DNA of 64,000 nucleotides from Amycolatopsis sp. FDAARGOS 1241 (GCF_016889705.1 NZ_CP069526.1:62001-126000), one strand, 5' to 3'; shown: positions 37,404 to 46,359, numbered from the stretch's first letter. Numbers and translations are program-made. Notes: generated by a model from the letters alone, not told the origin.

Positions 37404-39170
37404 GTGTCAGACATGACCGGCGTGGGTGACGACTCGCGCGGCCGCCTAGTGGGCAGGCCGTGGCTCGTCGTCGGATTCCTCCTCGCCATCGGAGCCACTC
37501 TCGCACTGGTGCTCAGCGACGACCTCCGGTTCCTCCGGCTCGGCATCGTCGCGGCACTCTGGGCCGCCTTGATCGGCGCCTTCCTCTCCGTGAGGTATCG
37601 CAAGCACGCGGCGCACAGCGAGGACGAGGTCGCCGAGGCGCAGGCGGTATACGAATTGGAACTGGAACGCGAGATCGCGGCTCGGCGGGAGTACGAGCTC
37701 GAGATCGAAGCCGAGACACGGGAGGCCGCGGAGGCCAAGTCGCGTGAGGAGCTCGACGCGTTGCGCGCCGAAGTCGCTTCGCTGCGCGAGAGCTTGCAGT
37801 CGCTGTTCGGCGGCGAGGTGCTGCTGGAGCGGGTCGCGCTCACCGCGCAGGCCACCCGCATGCGCGCGCTCAACGACGAGCAGCGGCTCGTGCCGGCTGG
37901 GTCGGAGTCGAAGAACGGCAACGGCAAGAAGCCGGCTCAGCTGCTCGCGCCGAAGAAGCCGGTGGTCGAGGTCAACGAACGGCCGACCGAGCTGATCGAC
38001 CGCGTCGTCGACGACCCGGGCACCGAGCGTCGTCGCAAGCAGGCCGGCGGCGCGGCTCCGCACGGTCCGGGTACGCAGCACGGGCCCGGCCAGGGGCAGG
38101 GGCCGAACGGCAAGCCGCAGACTCTGCGCACCCAGCAGCTCGCGCGGCAGAAGCCGGCCGGCCGGCCGCAGCCGTCGGCTCAGGCGCAGGCCGAGTCCGA
38201 ATCGGCTGCCGCGCGTGCGGTGAAGGCGGCCGAGCTGCGGGCAGAGGCCGCACGGCGCCAGGCCGCCGAGTCCGCGCAGCCGACCCGCACCGTCCCGGCC
38301 GTCCCGAAGCCCGACGCGCTCGAGGCGACGCGCCAGGTACCGCGCGCTGAACTGCAGCGAGAAGCTTCGCGGCCGGCGATGCGCCCCGCTTCGCGGGCCG
38401 AGGCTTCGCGTCCGGGCCTGCGCCGAGTTGAGTCTGCGGCGGAGGCTTCGCGGCCGGCGATGCGCCGGGTCGAGTCGCCGTCGGAGGTGTCGCGAGGGGA
38501 CCTGCCGCGCGTGGGCCTGCCGACGGCCGAGCCGGCCGGCGAGTCGACCGCCGCGCGGAAGCCGGCGTGGGATGCCTCTGCCGACTTCGCCGAGCGCCGC
38601 TCGACGGGCGGCGCCCCGCCGAAGCCGCGCGAGGCGGCGGCGTCGCGGACGGATCTGCAGCCCGTCACCGAGAAGCCGCAGCCGGCTGCCGAAGAGCCCG
38701 CGCCGCGGAAGCCGTCGCGGCTGGAGCAGTTCTCGCGGGCGGACTTGTCGCCGTTGGCGGAGTCGGCTCCCTCGACGCGGCACGGCGCGCACTCGACGGA
38801 AGACGCGCAGCCGGAGGAGCCGGCCGTGAATCCGACGTTGCCGGAGGCCGTGCGCAGCAGTGTGGCGAAAGGGAAGTCCGGCGGGCGCCGGCGGCGTTCG
38901 GCGGAGGACGACGCGGCTGACACCGCGGCCGGCGGGCGTCGGCGGCGTCCGGACGGAGAGCCGCCGGCTTGGGAAGGCATGGTGTCGGAGCGGGCGTCGC
39001 AGAGCCGTCGGTCGATGCCGGCGGTCGACGCCGACGACGAGGCGCCCGGACGTCGTGGGGCTGCCGATACGGGATCGCATGCGGCTGGGCGGTCGGTGAC
39101 GGAGTTGCTGGCTGCCAACGGGGCGAAGAAGGAAGGTTCACCCCGGCGGCGGAGGCGTGCTGAGGATTGA
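37404..39170 (+). CDS. DUF6779-type membrane protein with long disordered tail
   Basis: A 588-aa protein from the GTG at 37404 (GAAGG 5 bases upstream); the ATG at 37413 is an alternative. Two N-terminal helices (LVVGFLLAIGATLALVLS, LGIVAALWAALIGAFLSV) lead into a highly charged coiled coil (EAQAVYELELEREIAARREYE and onward to about residue 140). The remaining 440 residues are low-complexity, rich in Arg, Ala, Pro, Ser and Glu, with imperfect internal repeats around EASRPAMRRVES. The family is conserved after DUF3180 in this lineage. It probably organises something at the membrane, but function is unknown. Confidence 0.8.
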   Translation: MSDMTGVGDDSRGRLVGRPWLVVGFLLAIGATLALVLSDDLRFLRLGIVAALWAALIGAFLSVRYRKHAAHSEDEVAEAQAVYELELEREIAARREYELEIEAETREAAEAKSREELDALRAEVASLRESLQSLFGGEVLLERVALTAQATRMRALNDEQRLVPAGSESKNGNGKKPAQLLAPKKPVVEVNERPTELIDRVVDDPGTERRRKQAGGAAPHGPGTQHGPGQGQGPNGKPQTLRTQQLARQKPAGRPQPSAQAQAESESAAARAVKAAELRAEAARRQAAESAQPTRTVPAVPKPDALEATRQVPRAELQREASRPAMRPASRAEASRPGLRRVESAAEASRPAMRRVESPSEVSRGDLPRVGLPTAEPAGESTAARKPAWDASADFAERRSTGGAPPKPREAAASRTDLQPVTEKPQPAAEEPAPRKPSRLEQFSRADLSPLAESAPSTRHGAHSTEDAQPEEPAVNPTLPEAVRSSVAKGKSGGRRRRSAEDDAADTAAGGRRRRPDGEPPAWEGMVSERASQSRRSMPAVDADDEAPGRRGAADTGSHAAGRSVTELLAANGAKKEGSPRRRRRAED

Positions 39171-39183
39171 GGAGTGGGTGAGA

Positions 39184-39215
39184 GCCCCGGTCATCTGTGT
39201 GGTGGCCGGGGTTTT
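39184..39215 (+). terminator. Rho-independent-like terminator
   Basis: GCCCCGGTCA pairs with TGGCCGGGG (one mismatch) around a 9-base loop, followed by TTTT. It lies 14 bases after the DUF6779 stop. Confidence 0.75.
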
Positions 39216-39990
39216 GCTGTGTGTGGGGTTTTTGGGGGGTCGGGGCTGCGGCGGGCGGCTCGTTGCGCTGGGGCGCAACGTTGCGCCCGGGGTGGTGCGC
39301 AGGGCCACCCCGACTCTAATTGTGACGACCGCGTGGAAGGCGGAATCGGGGTGCAGGGAGGGGGCTGGGTGCGGGGTTTCGTGGGGGGATCGGTGGCCGT
39401 TCGCGGGGTGATCAAAGGCTGGGCCCGAGGTGGAGGGCGGGGGCTGGGCGCGGAGGGCGTGGGTCGAGGTGTCGGACTGACGCTGGGTGCACGGTTTTGT
39501 AGATCGGTGACCTTGTCGGGTGGCTGAGGGGGGCCGAGGTGCGGGGCTGACGCTGGGTGCGCGGTTTCGCCGGATAGGGCGACGGCCGTCGGCACGGTGA
39601 TCAACGGCGGACCCAAGGTGCGGGGCGGGCTCGGTGCGCGGGGCGGACGGATCGGTGGCTGCTGGTGGGTGGTCAAAGGCAGGGATCGAGGTCGCGGGTG
39701 GGCGTGGGTGCGGGGTTTCCGTGGGTGGGTCGGTGACGGTCGGCGGTGCGGTTGAAGGCGGGGATCGCGGTGCGTGCAGGGGCGTCGTGTGGTTCGGTGA
39801 CTGTTGCCACGTGATCAGAGCGCAGCTGTGAGTGGGGCTCGGGTTTGGTTGCGGCGGACCGGTTCGGGGTGTTGCCGCTGCACGGTCGGGGTGTTCGCGC
39901 GCGTGGCGGTTTCCGTGGGCGCTCGGGGTCTACTGTCCGTTGGTGTGGGGGCGTTGCCCGTCTGGCGCGGCACGACGAACCACAGCCAGC
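39216..39990. repeat. Gene-free region with degenerate G-rich tandem repeats
   Basis: About 775 bases with no gene. From about 39363 a unit of roughly 70-120 bases recurs four or five times with heavy divergence. Each copy starts with a GGGTGCGGGGTTTC-like phrase (near 39367, 39485, 39556 and 39707, with a weaker one near 39630), often followed by GATCGGTGGCCG-, GGTGATCAAAGG- and GGTGCGGGGC-like phrases. The plus strand is strongly G-over-C biased. Short frames here have no ribosome binding sites. It ends before the leaderless-looking promoter of the next gene. Confidence 0.6.
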
Positions 39991-40023
39991 ACCACACACC
40001 TCACCCCCGTATGGTGACCGCTC

Positions 40024-41199
40024 GTGAACGGAACCCTTCCCACCGCGCAGGGTGCGCCGCCGAGGAGGCGGGCGCGGTTGCCGCGGCGAGTGACGGTGTT
40101 GTTGCCCGTCGGTGGGCTCATCGTGGTGGCCCTGTGCGGGCTGTTCCTGTTCGGGCTGGCTACCACGCGCGTCGGAGTGGCGGCCGTCGCCATGGGGGTC
40201 GTGGCGGCGCTGGTGCCGGTTGTCGTGGTGGTGGCGGGGTTCCTGTGGGTGGACCGGTGGGAGCCGGAGCCCGCGAAGCTGCTCCTGCTCGCCTTCGCGT
40301 GGGGAGCGTGCATCGCGACGATCACGGCGCTCGCGATCAACAGCGGGGCCGAGGCGGTCGGTGACCTCCTGCTCGGCAGCGGCCACGGAAGCAAGATCAG
40401 CGCGCTCGTCTCCGCCCCGCTCGTCGAAGAAGCGGCCAAGGACGCGTTCGTGCTGCTGATCTTCTGGCGGCGCAGCGCGGAGTTCGACGGGATCGTCGAC
40501 GGCATCGTCTACGCGGGATTCTCCGCTGCCGGCTTCGCGTTCACCGAGAACATCTACTACTTCGGCCGCGCGTTCGCCGAGTACGGGTTCGGCAACGGGG
40601 CCAACTCCGGTGTCCTCGCGGCGTTTTTCCTGCGTGGCGTGCTTTCTCCGTTCACGCATCCGTTGTTCGCGGTCATGGCGGGCATCGGATTCGGGGTGGC
40701 GGCCCGGACACAGCAGAGGTGGCTGCGCGTCGTGGCGCCGCTGACCGGGTACGTCGCGGGCGTCCTGCTGCACGCGCTGTGGAACAGCTCCGCCACGCTC
40801 GGTGGGTCGAAAGCGTTCCTCACCGTGTACTTCCTGATCATGGTGCCGCTGTTCGTCGGCGTCGTGTACGTGATCGTGCTGCAACGCCGGCGCGAACAGC
40901 GGATCGTGGCCGCTGCGCTGCCGAAGATGGTGGAACGGCGGTGGATCGCGCCGTCGGAAGTGGACCTGCTGTCGAGCCTCTCCGGCAGACGGGCCTGGCG
41001 GCGGCAGGCGAGACGGGAGTCGGGGCGGGACGCGGCGCGCGCGGTCGGTCTGTACCAGGCCAGCGTGACCGAGCTGGCGTTCCTGCGCCGCAACCGCATC
41101 CGCACCGACGAAGACCGCCACCGCCAGGACGAGCTCCTGCACACGTTGAAAACGGCCCGCGCCGACGCCGTCCGGCTCGCCGCCGGAGGCGCGGGGTGA
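40024..41199 (+). CDS. PrsW-family intramembrane metalloprotease
   Basis: A 391-aa polytopic membrane protein. The GTG at 40024 lies 8 bases after TATGGT (40010-40015), a -10-like element, so the message may be leaderless; no ribosome binding site is seen. The PrsW signatures are clear: the E-E-x-x-K motif in APLVEEAAKDAF, FAFTENIYYFGRA, SPFTHPLFAVMAGIGFG and VLLHALWN. About eight helices precede a basic cytoplasmic tail of some 90 residues. Relatives cleave membrane-bound regulators such as anti-sigma factors; the target here is unknown. It stands alone between two gene-poor stretches. Confidence 0.85.
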   Translation: MNGTLPTAQGAPPRRRARLPRRVTVLLPVGGLIVVALCGLFLFGLATTRVGVAAVAMGVVAALVPVVVVVAGFLWVDRWEPEPAKLLLLAFAWGACIATITALAINSGAEAVGDLLLGSGHGSKISALVSAPLVEEAAKDAFVLLIFWRRSAEFDGIVDGIVYAGFSAAGFAFTENIYYFGRAFAEYGFGNGANSGVLAAFFLRGVLSPFTHPLFAVMAGIGFGVAARTQQRWLRVVAPLTGYVAGVLLHALWNSSATLGGSKAFLTVYFLIMVPLFVGVVYVIVLQRRREQRIVAAALPKMVERRWIAPSEVDLLSSLSGRRAWRRQARRESGRDAARAVGLYQASVTELAFLRRNRIRTDEDRHRQDELLHTLKTARADAVRLAAGGAG

Positions 41200-41460
41200 T
41201 CGTCCTCCCCCTCCGGGGGTAGCTCGACCGAGCCAAAACCCGAGGTCAACACGGGTGCGGCGGACCTGTCCCGAGCCCGCGAGAGCGGCGCGATTAAAGT
41301 ACCTCCGCGATTGAACGACCGGGTGAAGCTCATCACCAGAGCTCTACGATCCGGACGCAGCGGGGCTACTCTCGCGCCGTCGTCTGGTACCCGCGCCGGA
41401 AGAGCGGGACTGGAACGAGCCATAGGAGTTTCGAGCCATGAGCGTCCACAGGCGCACGCC

Positions 41461-42363
41461 ATGAACCGGCCGGCCCGCCTGGCGGTGGGCGTGGTTTCGG
41501 CCGGCCGGGTCGGCAGCGTCCTCGGTGCCGCACTCGCCAGGGCGGGACACGCGGTGGTCGCTGCCTCGGGCCTGTCGGCCGAGTCGCTCGCCCGCGCCGA
41601 ACGCCTGCTGCCCGGCGTCCCCCTGCTGCCACCCGACGAAGTCGTGCGCCGCGCCGACCTGGTGCTGCTCGCGCTGCCCGACGACGCGCTCGAGGGCATG
41701 GTGCACGGCCTCGTCGCCACGGAGTCGCTGCGGCCCGGCCAGATCGTCGTCCACACCTCCGGCGCCCACGGCGTCGGCGTGCTCGCGCCCGCCGCCGCAA
41801 CCGGCGCGCTGGCGCTCGCGCTGCACCCCGTGCTCACGTTCACCGGCCGCGCGGAAGACCTCGAACGCCTCAGCACCGCCAGCATCGGCGTCACCGCGGC
41901 GACGGGCGACGAAGCGGCGTGGAACGTCGGCGAGGCGCTCGCCGTCGAGATGGGCGCCGAGCCGGTGCGCATCCCCGAATCCGCCCGCGCGCTGTACCAC
42001 GCGGCGCTGGCCCACGGGGCGAACCACCTGATGACGCTGGTGGCCGATTGCACCGAGCTCCTCCGGGAAGCCGGAATCGGGCAATCGGAACGACTCGTCG
42101 CACCACTGCTGTCCGCCGCACTGGATAATGTGCTGCGCCACGGCGATCGCGCCCTCACCGGCCCGGTGGCCCGTGGCGACCTCGGCACCGTCCGCAAGCA
42201 CCTCACCGTGCTCTCGGACTCCGAACCGGCGATCGCGCCGGCCTACCGGGCGCTGGCCCGGCGCACGGCCGAGCGGTCCCGGGCCGCCGGGCTGATCGAC
42301 GCGGCAACCGCCGCCGAGCTGACCGACCTCCTCGACGATCCCGCCGAAGGGCAGACCCCGTGA
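41461..42363 (+). CDS. Rossmann-fold protein with DUF2520 domain
   Basis: A 300-aa protein from the ATG at 41461; there is no good ribosome binding site and a start further upstream cannot be excluded. An N-terminal dinucleotide-binding fold (LAVGVVSAGRVGSVLGAALARAGH) resembles NADP oxidoreductase-like F420-type domains, and VLLALPDDALEGMVHGL and HTSGAHGVGVL follow. The C-terminal helical DUF2520 domain includes ALYHAALAHGANHLMTLV. It is regularly the gene before panC in actinobacteria and overlaps panC here, which suggests a role linked to pantoate supply, such as ketopantoate reduction; this is context only. Confidence 0.85.
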   Translation: MNRPARLAVGVVSAGRVGSVLGAALARAGHAVVAASGLSAESLARAERLLPGVPLLPPDEVVRRADLVLLALPDDALEGMVHGLVATESLRPGQIVVHTSGAHGVGVLAPAAATGALALALHPVLTFTGRAEDLERLSTASIGVTAATGDEAAWNVGEALAVEMGAEPVRIPESARALYHAALAHGANHLMTLVADCTELLREAGIGQSERLVAPLLSAALDNVLRHGDRALTGPVARGDLGTVRKHLTVLSDSEPAIAPAYRALARRTAERSRAAGLIDAATAAELTDLLDDPAEGQTP

Positions 42364-43268
42364 CCACACCGAAGTTCCAGCGCGGCACGCTCAACGCGTA
42401 CCAGCCGCCCGAACACGTCAGCCAGGTGAGCCGCGCGCTGCGCAGCGTCGGCCGCAAGGTTGCGCTCGTCCCCACGATGGGTGCGCTGCACGCCGGGCAC
42501 CGCGAGCTCATGCGCCGCGCGAAGCGCCTGCCGAACACGATCGTGGCCGCGTCGATCTTCGTGAACCCGTTGCAGTTCGGCGCGGGCGAGGACTTCGAGG
42601 CCTACCCGCGCCGGCTCGAGGACGACCTCGCGGTGCTGGGTGAAGCCGGCGTCGAACTCGCGTTCACGCCGAAAGCCAGTGACCTCTACACGGAGAACGC
42701 GATGGTCACCGTGCACCCCGGCCCGCTCGGCGACGAGCTGGAAGGCGCGGCGCGGCCCGGGCACTTCACCGGGGTGCTGACGGTCGTCGCGAAGCTGTTC
42801 AACCTGCTGCGCCCGGACTACGCCTTCTTCGGGGAGAAGGACTACCAGCAGCTGGTGCTCATCAAGAAGATGGTGGCGGACCTGAACATCGACACCCGCG
42901 TGATCGGGGTGCCGACGGTCCGCGAGCGCGACGGGCTCGCCCTGTCGTCGCGCAACGCGTACCTCACGCCGCAGCAGCGCGAGGACGCGGTGGTGCTCTC
43001 GGCGGCGCTGACCGCCGGAGCCCACGTCGGCCGCGACGGGGCCGAAGCGGTGCTCGACCTCGCTCGCCGGACGCTCGCCGAGCGTCCGCAGGTGGAAGTG
43101 GACTACCTGGAGTTACGGGGAACCGACCTCGGGCCGGCGCCCGTCGACGGTGAGGCACGGCTGCTGGTCGCCGCCCGGGTGGGGAGCACCCGGCTGATCG
43201 ACAACGTGGGAGTGCTGCTCGGAAAGGCTGTGGAGCATCCGAGCGTTGAACCGGACGCAGGGGAATAG
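42360..43268 (+). CDS. panC: Pantothenate synthetase
   Basis: A 302-aa enzyme that joins pantoate and beta-alanine using ATP. The GTG at 42360 overlaps the preceding stop by four bases. Canonical blocks are VALVPTMGALHAGHRELMRRAK, ASIFVNPLQFGAGEDFEAYPR, RPGHFTGVLTVVAKLFN, FGEKDYQQLVLIKKMV and LALSSRNAYL. It makes an operon with panD and coaX, so the three steps from beta-alanine to phosphopantothenate sit together. Confidence 0.97.
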   Translation: MTTPKFQRGTLNAYQPPEHVSQVSRALRSVGRKVALVPTMGALHAGHRELMRRAKRLPNTIVAASIFVNPLQFGAGEDFEAYPRRLEDDLAVLGEAGVELAFTPKASDLYTENAMVTVHPGPLGDELEGAARPGHFTGVLTVVAKLFNLLRPDYAFFGEKDYQQLVLIKKMVADLNIDTRVIGVPTVRERDGLALSSRNAYLTPQQREDAVVLSAALTAGAHVGRDGAEAVLDLARRTLAERPQVEVDYLELRGTDLGPAPVDGEARLLVAARVGSTRLIDNVGVLLGKAVEHPSVEPDAGE

Positions 43269-43280
43269 GGAGGGTCCACG

Positions 43281-43775
43281 ATGTACCGCACGATGCTGAA
43301 GTCGAAGATCCACCGGGCCACGGTGACGCAGGCGGACCTGCACTACGTCGGGTCGGTCACGGTCGACGAGGAACTGATGGAGGCCGCCGACCTCCTGCCC
43401 GGCGAACAGGTGTCCATTGTGGACGTCACGAACGGGGCGCGGCTCGAGACCTACGTCATCAAGGGCGAGCGCGGCAGCGGCGTGCTCGGCATCAACGGCG
43501 CGGCGGCGCACCTGGTGCACCCCGGCGACCTCGTCATCCTGATCTCCTACGGCCAGATGGACAGCGCGGAGGCGCTCACCTACGAGCCGCGGGTGATCTT
43601 CGTCGACGAGCGCAACCACATCGTCGAGCGCGGGGCCGACCCCGCGCACGCGCCCGAGGGATCGGGGCTGCTCTCCGGCACCGTCACCCTGCCCGAGGAG
43701 GACACGATCGCCTTCCCGGTCGCCGAAACGGCCGACGCGCGCCGCCTCGACGCGTTGCTGCACGCAGACAGCTAA
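43281..43775 (+). CDS. panD: Aspartate 1-decarboxylase
   Basis: A pyruvoyl enzyme making beta-alanine from aspartate. The ATG at 43281 has GGGAGGG about 7 bases upstream. The self-cleavage site is the Gly-Ser of [13 protein letters not shown] (Gly24-Ser25), which gives the pyruvoyl group. [25 protein letters not shown] is intact. At 164 aa it is longer than the typical 120-140 aa; the extra C-terminal part from about HAPEGSGLL onward is acidic and Ala-rich and looks disordered. It lies 12 bases after panC. Confidence 0.96.
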   Translation: MYRTMLKSKIHRATVTQADLHYVGSVTVDEELMEAADLLPGEQVSIVDVTNGARLETYVIKGERGSGVLGINGAAAHLVHPGDLVILISYGQMDSAEALTYEPRVIFVDERNHIVERGADPAHAPEGSGLLSGTVTLPEEDTIAFPVAETADARRLDALLHADS

Positions 43776-43821
43776 CCCACCAGGCAGCGGTGAAACCGGG
43801 CCGCAGTAAAGGAAGTCCGCG

Positions 43822-44595
43822 TTGCTGCTCACGGTCGACGTCGGCAACACCAACATCGTGCTCGGCCTGTACGAGGGGCAGGAGCTCGTCGGCGACTGGC
43901 GCATGCGCACCGACGCGCGCATGACGGCCGACGAGCTCGCGCTCACCATGCGCGGCCTCCTCGGTCCGCACGCCGACGCGATCACGGGCATCAGCGCACT
44001 GTCCACAGTGCCCGCCGTGCTGCGCGAACTGCGGGTGATGCTCAGCCGCTACTACGCGCGGCTGCCGAAGATCGTGGTCGAACCAGGTGTGCGCACGGGC
44101 GTGCCGCTGCTCGTGGACAACCCGAAGGAAGTCGGCGCCGACCGGCTCGTGAACACACTCGCGGCCCACCACCTGCACGCCACCGCGTGCGTCGTGGTCG
44201 ACTTCGGCACGTCGACGAACGTCGACGCCATCTCCGCCAAGGGCGAGTTCCTGGGCGGCGCGTTCGCCCCGGGCATCGACATCTCCGTCGACGCGCTCGC
44301 CTCCCGCGCCGCCGCGCTGCGCAAGGTGGAACTCGTGCCACCGCGGTCGGTCATCGGCAAGAACACCGTGGAATGCCTGCAGTCCGGCATCCTCTACGGC
44401 TTCGCGGGCCAAGTCGACGGCCTCGTCCGCCGCATCGTCCGCGAACTGCGCCACGACGAAGCCGAACCGGTCGCGGTCCTCGCGACCGGCGGCCTCGCGC
44501 CGCTGGTGATCGGCGAATCGGAGACGATCAAGGAACACGTGCCGGACCTGACGCTGCTCGGCTTGCGCCTGGTCTACGAACGCAACGTGCGGTAA
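43822..44595 (+). CDS. coaX: Type III pantothenate kinase
   Basis: A 257-aa kinase that phosphorylates pantothenate, the first step of CoA synthesis. A TTG start at 43822 with AAAGGAAG 7 bases upstream is used: it matches the family N-terminus LLTVDVGNTNIVLGLY. Further motifs are VDNPKEVGADRLVNTLAAHH, VVDFGTSTNVDAIS and LGGAFAPGIDISVDALASRAA. CoaX requires a monovalent cation and is insensitive to CoA. It is the last gene of the panC-panD-coaX operon; a structured repeat follows the stop codon immediately. Confidence 0.95.
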   Translation: MLLTVDVGNTNIVLGLYEGQELVGDWRMRTDARMTADELALTMRGLLGPHADAITGISALSTVPAVLRELRVMLSRYYARLPKIVVEPGVRTGVPLLVDNPKEVGADRLVNTLAAHHLHATACVVVDFGTSTNVDAISAKGEFLGGAFAPGIDISVDALASRAAALRKVELVPPRSVIGKNTVECLQSGILYGFAGQVDGLVRRIVRELRHDEAEPVAVLATGGLAPLVIGESETIKEHVPDLTLLGLRLVYERNVR

Positions 44596-44596
44596 T

Positions 44597-44640
44597 GCTG
44601 TGTTGTCTGCCCCGGCTTCGCCGGGGCGGCGAGATCTCGC
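44597..44640 (+). repeat. Structured 3' repeat, copy A (hairpin element after coaX)
   Basis: GCTGTGTTGTCTGC is followed by the hairpin CCCCGGC-TTC-GCCGGGG and then CGGCGAGATC. A near-identical element lies at 55717-55757, with a paired base change in the stem. It sits 1 base after the coaX stop codon, between coaX and the converging epimerase gene. Confidence 0.75.
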
Positions 44641-44648
44641 GGTGTGGT

Positions 44649-45410
44649 TCAGTTCCCCGTGTCCGTAGCGGTGGTGGCGGCCAGGTAGGACTCCCAGGTG
44701 CGGGTGCCGGTCTGGGCGTCGAGGTTGAGGTTGGCGCCCGCGCGGTAGGCGCGGCCGGCCTTGCCGGGTAGGCGGATCGGCAGCTTGGGACGGCGCTTTC
44801 CGTTGGCGCGCAAGTAGTCGTCGACGAGTTCGCGCATCTCGTACACCCGTGGTCCGGCCAGGTCGGGCACACGGCCGGCCGGGGCGCCGAGGGTCAAGTC
44901 CGCGAGGCGGGCCGCGACGTCGCGCGCGTCGACCGGCTGGAACCGCATGCCCGGCACCGGGACGAGCGGCAGCTTGGCGACCGCGCGCACGGCGTCGAGG
45001 CAGAAGCCGTGGAACTGGGCGGCGCGCAGGACTGTCCACGGCAGACCCGACGCGATCACCGCCTCCTCGGCCGCGTGCTTGCGCCTGAAGTAGCCGAGCG
45101 GCACGCGGTCGGCGGCGATCACCGAGATGAACGCGAAGTGGCCCACCCCGGCTCGACGGGCGGCGCGAACGAGGTTCTCCGTCGCCACGTCGTCACCCTT
45201 GGGGCCGCCGGCCAGGTGCAGCACCACGTCGACCCCGTCGACCGCGGGCTCCAGGCCCTCGCCGCGCGTCAGGTCACAGGCGAAGTACTCGATGCCGTCG
45301 GCGGGCTCGTGTCCGGTACGGCTCAGCACGCGCAGCTTCGCGTCCCGCAGCAGCGGGGTGACGAGGGAGCCGAGCGTGCCGGTGCCGCCGGTGACGAGGA
45401 TCGTGCTCAT
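44649..45410 (-). CDS. NAD(P)-binding epimerase/NmrA-like protein paired with an ECF sigma factor
   Basis: A 253-aa atypical short-chain dehydrogenase. The ATG at 45410 has GGAGGAACCC just upstream and is chosen over one seven codons earlier. The nucleotide-binding site is ILVTGGTGTLGSLVTPLL. VVLHLAGGPKGDD and a SVIAADRVPLGYFRRKHAAEEAVIAS region follow. It is divergent from an SigJ/ECF41-like sigma factor gene. ECF41 sigma factors are typically found with carboxymuconolactone decarboxylase, oxidoreductase or epimerase genes, which they control, and this gene fits that role. A TGTCACA element lies upstream. Confidence 0.85.
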   Translation of the reverse strand: MSTILVTGGTGTLGSLVTPLLRDAKLRVLSRTGHEPADGIEYFACDLTRGEGLEPAVDGVDVVLHLAGGPKGDDVATENLVRAARRAGVGHFAFISVIAADRVPLGYFRRKHAAEEAVIASGLPWTVLRAAQFHGFCLDAVRAVAKLPLVPVPGMRFQPVDARDVAARLADLTLGAPAGRVPDLAGPRVYEMRELVDDYLRANGKRRPKLPIRLPGKAGRAYRAGANLNLDAQTGTRTWESYLAATTATDTGN

Positions 45411-45423
45411 GGGTTCCTCCGTT

Positions 45424-45439
45424 CCGGTCACGTGACCGG
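45424..45439. promoter_or_regulatory. Perfect 16-bp palindrome in the divergent intergenic region
   Basis: CCGGTCACGTGACCGG is fully self-complementary, centred between the epimerase and the sigma factor genes, 14 bases before the epimerase start. Likely an operator for a dimeric regulator. Confidence 0.6.
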
Positions 45440-45461
45440 GCTCGATGGGGTCTACTTCGGT

Positions 45462-45488
45462 GAACCCGCGCGACGGAGGAATGTGACA
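45462..45488 (-). promoter_or_regulatory. Candidate ECF41-type promoter of the epimerase gene
   Basis: On the minus strand TGTCACA (45488-45482), 16 bases, then GTTC (45465-45462). The published ECF41 consensus is TGTCACA-N16-CGTC, so the -35 is perfect and the -10 partial. It overlaps the translation start region of the sigma factor. Confidence 0.5.
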
Positions 45489-45489
45489 C

Positions 45490-46359
45490 GTGGACGAAAG
45501 AGCCTGGCTGGCGCAGCAGTTCGAGGGGAACCGGCCGCGGCTGCGCGGCGTCGCCTACCGGATGCTGGGCTCGCTGAGCGAGGCCGACGACGCCGTCCAG
45601 GAAGCCTGGCTGCGGCTCGATCGCACGGACGCCGCGGAGATCGAGAGCCTGCCCGCGTGGCTCACCACCGTCGTCTCGCGCGTGTGCCTCAACCAGCTGC
45701 GGACGCGGCAGCGCCGGCGAGAGGAGTCATTCGACGCGAATCCCGTCGAGCGCGGTGACCCGAGCGTCGACGTGGAGGAAGAGGCGCAGCTGGCCGACTC
45801 CGTCGGGCTCGCGTTGCTCGTGGTGCTCGACTCGCTCGGCCCGGCGGAGCGGATCGCGTTCGTGCTGCACGACATGTTCGCCGTGCCGTTCGAAGAGATC
45901 GCGCCCTTGCTCGACCGCACGCCCGCGGCCGTGCGCCAGCTGGCCAGCCGGGCCCGCCGGCGGGTCAAGGGCGGCGACCGGCCGGCCGACGTTTCCCGCG
46001 GCCGGCGGGTCGTCGAGGCTTACCTGGCGGCCGCGCGCAGTGGCGATTTCGAGGCCCTGCTCCACCTGCTCGACCCCGATGTCGTGCTCCACGCCGACGC
46101 GGCCGTGTCCGGCACGCCGGCGCCCGTGGTGCTGCGTGGCGTCCGCAGCGTGGGCAAAGGCGCGCTGCTGGCCGCCGACCGTGCCCGCGCGACGACACTC
46201 GCGCTGGTCAACGGCTCGCCGGCCCTCGTCATGGCGCCGCGTGGGCACTTGCAGGTCGTGCTCAGCTTCACCTGCAACGGCGACGCCATCACCGGGATCG
46301 ACGTCATCGCCGACCCCGACCGGCTGCGCACCCTGGAGATCTCCCTGCTCGGTGAATGA
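45490..46359 (+). CDS. ECF41/SigJ-like RNA polymerase sigma factor with SnoaL-like domain
   Basis: A 289-aa sigma factor from the GTG at 45490, with GGAGGA 8 bases upstream. The sigma-2 region is EGNRPRLRGVAYRMLGSLSEADDAVQEAWLRL and the sigma-4 region is LSPAERIAFVLHDMF-like followed by FEEIAPLLDRTPAAVRQLASRARRR. The C-terminal 110 residues form an SnoaL/NTF2-like domain (VVEAYLAAARSGDFEALLHLLDPDVVLHAD) that in ECF41 proteins replaces a separate anti-sigma factor and modulates activity. The divergent epimerase and TGTCACA element support assignment to ECF41. The signal is unknown. Confidence 0.9.
   Translation: MDERAWLAQQFEGNRPRLRGVAYRMLGSLSEADDAVQEAWLRLDRTDAAEIESLPAWLTTVVSRVCLNQLRTRQRRREESFDANPVERGDPSVDVEEEAQLADSVGLALLVVLDSLGPAERIAFVLHDMFAVPFEEIAPLLDRTPAAVRQLASRARRRVKGGDRPADVSRGRRVVEAYLAAARSGDFEALLHLLDPDVVLHADAAVSGTPAPVVLRGVRSVGKGALLAADRARATTLALVNGSPALVMAPRGHLQVVLSFTCNGDAITGIDVIADPDRLRTLEISLLGE

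Noticed and set aside
39360..39790. Possible CRISPR array
   Set aside because: Repeat units are diverged, of unequal length, without unique spacers, and no cas genes are present.
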